DNA of 64,000 nt, taken from positions 12,692,932 to 12,756,931 of the forward strand of contig CAIIXF020000012.1 in NCBI GenBank assembly GCA_903813345.2, written 5' to 3'. Below the pieces are notes generated by a model that worked only from the letters and a program-made list of their open reading frames with translations, was not told the origin of the DNA and did not search any database. Source of the stretch: Owenia fusiformis (lineage: Eukaryota; Annelida; Polychaeta; Sabellida; Oweniidae). The number at the start of each line of letters is the position of its first letter. Positions within the stretch are counted from its first letter, which is position 1. Positions 57,650 to 64,000 of this stretch are shown here, in pieces. The position numbers and the translations under genes are program-made.

Positions 57650-58213
57650 CAGAGTCACCCAAAAATGCCACGAACTAGCTATATTTGGAATAGCTTTCTC
57701 AATAGTGAGGGAATCTCCATAACTTTTTTGTGAAGATGGATTGTCCAATGGAAGAAAGATTGGTGTTCTTGTATAGCATCAGCAACTTTGAAATTTCACA
57801 TTTTTTCGGTTAAATCTTCAAAAATGTTAAAAAAAAACATTTTTCTGAAATTGGAATTTCTGTCTTAGCCATTATTTGTGTCATTTTTGGATTGCTTTCT
57901 CATATATTATCATAAATATGTCATATCTACTCATTTTCCTTGAATAATGTTGTCAAATTTAATGAACTGACTCGTTTATTGATTAATTTGAGAAAAGACA
58001 GATTTTCCAATTTACATTTTTGAGTGAATTTGTGTCAGTGCATGCCTCCGCGGAAAATAAGATATCTCTTAATTTCCAAGGCGTTAATAATATGCAAGCA
58101 TATCGATCTTTCTTCCATTGAACACACTATCTGCGCATTAAAATCATAAAGATTCACTCATTATTGATAGTTATTGAAAAAGTAATAGGTGGAATTTCTT
58201 TTGGGTCACTCTG
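57650..58213. mobile_element. 564-bp TA-flanked MITE
   Basis: Ends CAGAGTCACCCAAAA and TTTTGGGTCACTCTG are inverted, with TA at 57648-57649 and 58214-58215. Subterminal segments (CCAATGGAAGAAAGAT / ATCTTTCTTCCATTGAAC) also pair. Confidence 0.82.
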
Positions 58214-58584
58214 TATATACAGTGATGTACTGTTAGTCTTAACGTTGTTTATGAATAATTAGGCTATTTATTTTGCTGAAATTTCTAAACGCAAACGTGT
58301 AGCAAAGTAGGTGTTCGGCTTTGAGTTTTTTCCGATCATTATGGAATTTTTCTGCTTCATTATTAGTATTTTACAACATTTATTCGTAAATATAAGTTTT
58401 GGATTTGTTAAATGCACATTTATGTTTATTACGTTGGTATTTGTATTCATGCATTTTTTGTTCCTTAATCTAATTTACTTCGTTATAATTGTATATGTAC
58501 GTGCTTTATACCGAAATGCATTAAAATTCCTTAAAAAGCATTTGTTAGTGACACATTGTAGGCATATATCCATATACAAATAAA

Positions 58585-59319
58585 GGAGTGGTATCGATAT
58601 GGAGAACTGAATTCAACAATGTTTTTTGATTGAAATTGAAAACATTGAAAACATTCTGTAAAAAACACGGTATTTTATGTAATGTTGACTGATTGACAAC
58701 AATTTAATGCGAAAATTATTTAGAAATATTTTATATAACTGTTTTTGTTAACATTTTTTGTTTTTTTAGTGCAATTGTTTTTGCTCCTTTCTACCAATTC
58801 TTGAGAATGAAATGAAATGTCTTTCCGAAGCTTGTTGGAACAAAATAGCATATACAACATGTTTTTAGACCTCTTAATATTATAGTTATACAAATTAATT
58901 TTTGGTTGATTTTAAAAAAGTATTCAAAAAATTAAAACAAAATCCCCCCAAAATAGATAAAAATCAAGATAAACCTTTTATTTCATTAACAAGATACTTT
59001 TTTTAAATCAACCAAAATTTACTTTGTACAATTACAATATTGAGAGACCTAAACATGTTGTATTTATGTCGTTTTGTTCCAATGAGGTTCGGAAAGATGT
59101 TTCTTTTCACTCTGGAAACATGATACCAAGAACAAAACATTAAGTGTTTGATGTGTTTTCTAAAACAATATAGATGAAAGTATATATATATTTTTCAAAT
59201 TATATTGTTACCATTCAAAAGATGACCATTAAATTGACGATGTGTTAAATTTTTAGATTTTTTATGACTGGTTTAAGAGAAACGTGTGTTCAAAAAGTTC
59301 TCCATATCTATACCGCTCC
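58585..59319. mobile_element. ~735-bp fold-back element
   Basis: GGAGTGGTATCGATATGGAG on the left pairs with CTCCATATCTATACCGCTCC on the right. Inner arms (TTGTTGGAACAAAA...CAACATGTTTTTAGACCTC) pair with 59030-59105. No target duplication was fixed. Confidence 0.7.
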
Positions 59320-59611
59320 CTTGAGTTCATTTTGTTCCTCTATCATTCTTTCTGCAAATATATTAGTTTAATACTTACGAACTAAACGTAAAAAACAATG
59401 AATAAATTCTAGCCTTGGCGTTTTATTTTTTAATTTTCGAATTTATTTTCGTAACAAATTAATATGTTTTCGCAAAATTGCATATTTATTTTTCGTAAAC
59501 ATTGTCAGTTGTATTCGTAAATTGCACGTATATCGTCGCTTTTCATTGTTTCATTGAAATCACGTGATCATTCTCAACGAGACATGGTCAAGACATGGTC
59601 TAAGTGATCGA

Positions 59612-59685
59612 TCACCCCCCCCCTCAAACACACACACACACACACCTAAAAGATCACCCCCCTCAAACACACACAAACACACCTA
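59612..59685 (+). repeat. CA-rich microsatellite, duplicated
   Basis: Two versions of a CACCCCCCTCAAACACAC...CCTAAAAG block lie side by side, the first with a run of CA dinucleotides. Confidence 0.8.
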
Positions 59686-60079
59686 AAAGTCTCGTGACAC
59701 TTGACCTATACATCTAGACTTGCAGTTTACTCGCATTTGTATTCGTAAACTCACATTTATATTCGTAAAATTTCATTTTGTAATTCCCTAATTTACACAT
59801 ATTTCTTTGCTTTCTGCAATAATTCATGGTTGATGTGCAAGGTTATCATTCGTAAAAATACATTTCCTCCATAAAACAACAGGCAATTCTTTTGACATTT
59901 AAGAATAATAAGTGGTCGTTAACGAATAGCAAATTGTTAGTTCCAAATTATTTTTAGTCCTTACAAACATAAAATGCACTCGATTTTAGGATCTATTTCA
60001 TCATTTGCTACATCATATATGCATTTGTAATTTATCCATTTTCTTTGTAAATGTTCATAAATATTCGTATAAAGAACCT

Positions 60080-60660
60080 TATTACTAACGAGTACTAACC
60101 TTACTTCAAATAATGATTTTGTTGGACAGAGATTGAAGTTCAAAGCCAGAACTGGGTGTTTAGGTATTGGAACTGACCTCAAAAGAAGAAAATGTGATGA
60201 TGGTTTTTGCAAACTTTGTTCCCTTCATCCAATTGATGATTTAACACACAGATTTTTTACATGTAGTCACAACCAACTTGAAAGAATTGATTTTTACAAC
60301 AGAATTAAAACATCATGCTCCCCTGATGTATTTAATATGTTCTTAACGCTTCCTTTAAATGAAAAATTAAAGTGGTGCCTAGGAGATGTTGTTTTTAGTA
60401 TTTGGGGCAAAGACCAAGGATTCTTGTTTGACAAGTGTGTCAAACATTTTTTAGTGACTATTAATAACGATATTTTAAACTCATAACATGTGTACAATTT
60501 AAACTCATAACATGTGTACAATTTATCTATCTTTCTATCTGTATTGTATTGTATTTTATGAATATGTATTTGTTTTATGTACTGCCGCACTGGAATTCTC
60601 CATTGTGCCACTGATTAAAAAGTGTTTGGCAAATAAATAAATAAAAATAAAAATAAATAA
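60080..60660 (+). mobile_element. 3' fragment of a LINE
   Basis: A frame open from about 60085 to the TAA after 60486 encodes FKARTGCLGIGTDLKR, a Cys/His cluster (CDDGFCKLCSLHPIDDLTHRF) and a tail typical of the C-terminal zinc region after RT. It is followed by a short non-coding part, a duplicated AACTCATAACATGTGTACAA, and an A/T repeat tail (AAATA)n at about 60635-60662. The RT itself is missing. Confidence 0.75.
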
Positions 60661-60699
60661 ATAATGAAGCAGTTATGACGCTATAGATCAACAAGCACA

Positions 60700-60823
60700 T
60701 TCAGAGATCCATTCCTTTTCAGCAGGCACTGGCGTAAATACAATAGTATCGAATGAAAAGAAGGGGTGAATTAAGTTGTTGCTATACATGTAGGGTACTG
60801 AACAAATTCACTTGAAATGCGCT
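60700..60823 (+). promoter_or_regulatory. Proximal 5' flank of EPHX copy C
   Basis: Shorter match to the copy A and B flanks (CACTGGCGTAAATACAATA, ATTAAGTTGTTGC, GGTACTGAACAAATTCACTTG). The LINE fragment lies directly upstream, so the distal flank has been replaced. Confidence 0.4.
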
Positions 60824-61041
60824 ATGGGAGCATTGAAGTTGGCAGCCGTTCTAGGTTTAGTTTCTGTTCTATTGGGATACTACTTTCTCAAGGACACAGA
60901 TGTCGAACCGCCTAAGATGGCTGACCAATGGTGGGGGAAAGGGGCAACACCGAAAGAGGATTCAAAGGATATCATCAAATTCGAAATTCGTGTTAATGCA
61001 ACGGAAATCGACGGATTGAAACTAAGACTAGAGAACACGAG
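60824..61041 (+). CDS. EPHX copy C exon 1
   Basis: Membrane anchor and start of the EHN domain, ending at GTACCT in phase 2. Confidence 0.9.
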
Positions 61042-61481
61042 GTACCTATGTTTTTCCTCAGGTGTCCAATGAAATGCCCACCTCATCCAATCAATTTGAG
61101 GGATATCAGCTAGTTCAATTAACAAAAACCAATTCTTATTAGTCTCTCTTGGCACCATGTGTCAAATTACGGTACATGTAGATATAGTCAAGGGGATAAA
61201 ATAAGTGAATGATAAAATAAATGTTTTTAATTTGTACACAATTTTGAGGTTAATTTCATTGCTTTATACATGTAGGTATTTTGAGGCGCTTGAAGACGTC
61301 CAGTCGTTTCAGTATGGGTTTCACGCGACATACATGAAACAAGTGGTAAACTATTGGATGGAGTCGTATTTACCAAACTGGGCAAAACACGAGGAACATT
61401 TGAATAAGTTTCCACACTTTAAAACAATGATTGGTGGAATAATGGTGCATTTTATACATATTAAGCCTAAACTTAAAACAG
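60824..61481 (+). CDS. Microsomal epoxide hydrolase (EPHX1-like) copy C, first two exons
   Basis: Exons 60824-61041 and 61276-61481 have the same lengths (218, 206) and phases as copies A and B. The start MGALKLAAVLGLVSVLLGYY is placed by homology, although the frame has an upstream ATG (60818). The protein keeps DVEPPKMADQWWGKGATPKE and the EHN domain ([20 protein letters not shown]). Differences from A and B are clear in exon 1 (for example LKLRLENTR). The catalytic exons, if present, lie right of 64000, so activity cannot be judged. Confidence 0.9.
61276..61481 (+). CDS. EPHX copy C exon 2
   Basis: EHN domain; TGTAG acceptor and GTATGT donor. Very close to copy B exon 2. Confidence 0.9.
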
Positions 61482-62954
61482 GTATGTTCTGTTTGTATAA
61501 CTTAGATATGGTACATCCCGGTGATTTTTCATTACTCAAAATGTACTGTCTGATGTTTAAGGTCATGTCGTTTCTAATTCAAAATACAACAAGCCTCGTA
61601 TATAAAAAGAAAAGACAAGTGGAAATACGCAAAGGAGACAACCTACTTCATGCAACCCTTTAAGTGGTTGTTCACTAGTACTATGCCTACAACAATATCC
61701 CACTTGGCCCATCGAGTCCCATCTTGCCCAAACGAGTCCAATCTTGCCCCATCGAATCCAATCAAATCCCACCGTGCCCCATTGGTGTATGTCGGGCTTC
61801 ATATACCAAGTCATATGATCGAAAATATCACGATACTCAATGGAAAGAATGGACATTTTCATTCTCGATATGGCAAGATGGGACTCCGTGGGATTAAGAA
61901 ACATTTTGATTCCCCATGTTAGGGAATACGAGAGTAGGGGAGTTCGAACCCCCAGGCTAAAGATTATTTCAAATTTGTATGCATTTTGACCATTTTGAGA
62001 ATTTTACATATGATTTCGGGCCACATTTGTCAAAGTGAACTCCCCTGGATCTTTTTGGAAAAGTGAACAAACCTCAGCTTGCTACATACGGGTTTGTTGT
62101 GTCAGTAAATAACTACCTTAAGTCCCTGTTTTGACAAATAGGTATTCATGCAGTAACGAGTTGATACTATATCACACTACTCTACTACGTGAACACGTTT
62201 AAAAGGGAAACATGGTACAGTTAAGTTGCAAATGGAGGACGTGGGTTTATTTCAATATTTCTGAACGTAAAATTAATTTTACATTAATTTCAAGTGTTCT
62301 ACCAGACATGAAAAAGATTCGTCAAGCAGTTTGTAGAATATTGTTGGCAAAAAACATATAGGCAAAGATAGAGAATAGTGGGCGCAGTGAAGTAAACATT
62401 GAAAGCAATACAAGATACATTTTAGTAAAAATCTATTAACGTACAGGGAGCGTGTAAGTTTCACTTCGAATATGTTACTTCTTTTGACATTGATATGTAA
62501 CAAAAATGTTATTTATACTGCTTGCCATTGTGTTATATGTAGATACGTTTTTCTAGTATGTTATTCAACTGCTTCTTTAATTAATTGTTTTTCTAAAATC
62601 TTAAGATGAATAAAAAGTCCCAGAAATGTATCTTTACTTTGCCGTAGGGCAGAACATTTTCCTCTAGTCACAAAGAGGATAATGTTTGTCTTGAGGTGTC
62701 TTGTGGTGAGCGTTTCATGATTAAATGCAAAATCACTGGAGCAGATATAATCCCAAAACATTTGATATTCAACATGTCATGTAAGACTACATCGATCTGG
62801 TAATAGTTTTCAGAGTTAAAAGTATGGGTTGTTCTCTACAAATACACTAATTATATCGCACTAGTCTAGTTAACATTCAAAATGGCAGCAATAATCATGT
62901 GCTAATTTTTTTTATTTAAATTCATTGTTGCAGTGACCCATACCATGTGTTACG

Positions 62955-63070
62955 TGGTAAACACGATACAAATATATGTCATATTCCACAACAAATATGG
63001 CATATTCACTTGCGGTGTATGCTAGATTCACCTGCAGTACACACTAACCAATGAGAACGCGATAATGAGG
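62955..63070 (+). repeat. Fragment related to the 26498-27128 element
   Basis: GTTACGTGGTAAACACGATA, CATATTCCACAACAAATATGG and CTTGCGGTGTATGCTAG match, in inverted order, the right part of the element in copy A intron 1. Confidence 0.65.
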
Positions 63071-63309
63071 TCAATTTCATCGATTCAACAAACGTGCTAA
63101 AGTCTATGAATTTTTATTATGATTATTGAATCAACATCTAAGTGCATTGAATATGAATTGAATTACAATTACAATTGAATTACATACACCAGTACGGAAC
63201 CTGTATTGTTTTTTGATGTTGTTTTGTGTATGTGTTACATGTAAAAACACACTTCAAGGGAAACATTATGACGCATACATAAACGAACCTACGTTCGTGA
63301 AGCTTATTA

Positions 63310-64000
63310 CCCTACTATCACACAAAAATAATTATCACTACGTTCTCGAAAACAGGCTTCAACTGTATACGAACGGACTGGACGTACTCAGAACCGTTTG
63401 GGATCTATTTACAAACTTCTTGGACGTACTACGAACGGAACCGTCGTACTTCAATCCTACTAGGGACGTTTTTACAACGAGTTGAACTGTCTGAGGACGT
63501 ATTATGTTATGTTATTTTATTTACCATCTACAAGATGAGTACATATACATAAATATGTTACAAAAATAAATATACGAAAAATACTACAAGTTATAGGTAT
63601 GTTAGATGAGCAAAATTAATATGCTCATTCGATTAATATATTAATATCTATTAATATGCTCGTTCTATTGAGAACGAGGTAGAACTAATTGCAAACGGGT
63701 TTAAACTGATTAAGACTGTATTAAAGACTGTTTATGAAAAAAATATAGCTATCACACCAAACAAGTTGCTACTGCGTTCTTTAAAACTGGTTTTAAACTG
63801 TGTGCGAACAAAATGAACGTAGCTGCAACTTTATAATGTCTATTTACGAACTTCATGAACGTTCTCAGACGGGAAGGTGATTTTAGAATTTTGAAATGAT
63901 TCAAGATTCGATGGCGACCATACCATTCTGTAATTAGATCGTGAGACAACATAATTCAAACGAAATGACCTACTAGACTTGTAACGTAATTGTATTTCAA
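63310..64000. mobile_element. Palindromic MITE, relative of 40560-41406, interrupted and running off the window
   Basis: Starts after TTA (63307-63309) with CCCTACTATCACAC and follows the copy B element (ACGTTCTCGAAAACAGGCTTC, AACGGACTGGACGTACT). An AT-rich insertion of about 160 bp at about 63502-63660 breaks it. The inner GCTATCACACCAAACAAG end is at 63748, and the hairpin middle (GATGGCGACCATACCATTCTG) at about 63910. Confidence 0.75.

Larger units (their letters stand above)
61482..64000 (+). other. EPHX copy C intron 2
   Basis: No third exon appears before the window ends. There is a degenerate 20-odd-bp repeat with CCCATCGAGTCCCATCTTGC near 61705-61780, a fragment of the GCGGTATATGGCATA-type element at about 62955-63070, and the palindromic MITE from 63310. 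The rest shows nothing recognizable. Confidence 0.55.

Noticed and set aside
58311-58583. 90-codon hydrophobic frame
   Set aside because: AT-rich sequence giving Phe/Ile/Val codons by composition, between two MITEs; no supporting evidence.

Overview
This is a window of nuclear DNA from a metazoan. The host genes have canonical GT-AG introns and animal-specific families, non-coding DNA dominates, and the sequence is AT-rich and packed with inverted-repeat transposons and non-LTR retrotransposons. The style (many TA- and TTA-flanked MITEs, fold-back elements, esterase-type LINE ORF1, small host exons) suggests a marine invertebrate, perhaps a lophotrochozoan such as a mollusc. That placement is an inference.

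Host genes. (1) On the minus strand at the left edge lie four exons (5056 down to 285) of a C1QBP/p32/MAM33-family mitochondrial matrix protein; its 3' exons are off the window. (2) On the plus strand, 9673-21356, is a complete four-exon SMIM14 gene. (3) From 25338 to the right edge there is a tandem array of microsomal epoxide hydrolases (EPHX1-like): copy A (25338-33403), copy B (38906-56891) and the first two exons of copy C (60824-61481). All have the same seven-exon plan and phases. B keeps the full catalytic set. A is open throughout but has Arg (CGT, 33308-33310) where the catalytic His should be.

Mobile DNA. SMIM14 intron 1 holds a nearly full LINE with an esterase-like ORF1 and an EN-RT ORF2 with two in-frame stops. 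This LINE is split by a 2690-bp transposon with 68-bp terminal inverted repeats carrying the palindrome ATACGGCAATTGCCGTAT. Copy B intron 5 is inflated to about 13.4 kb by a three-level nest: a large fold-back element (42922-55707, 9-10 bp target duplication) whose arms contain 75-bp and ~410-bp tandem repeats; inside its left arm a LINE with an intact 1032-codon EN-RT ORF on the minus strand; and inside that LINE's 3' region a 1546-bp TA-flanked fold-back. A further LINE (35649-37743) sits in the duplicated upstream region of copy B, with its empty site visible in two other copies of that region. At least nine smaller inverted-repeat elements occur, many with target duplications that can be read directly.

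The most unusual items are the compound fold-back element with its mirror-image strand-composition switch, the palindrome-bearing transposon in SMIM14, and the putative catalytically dead epoxide hydrolase paralogue next to an intact one. No CRISPR array, rRNA or convincing functional tRNA was seen.
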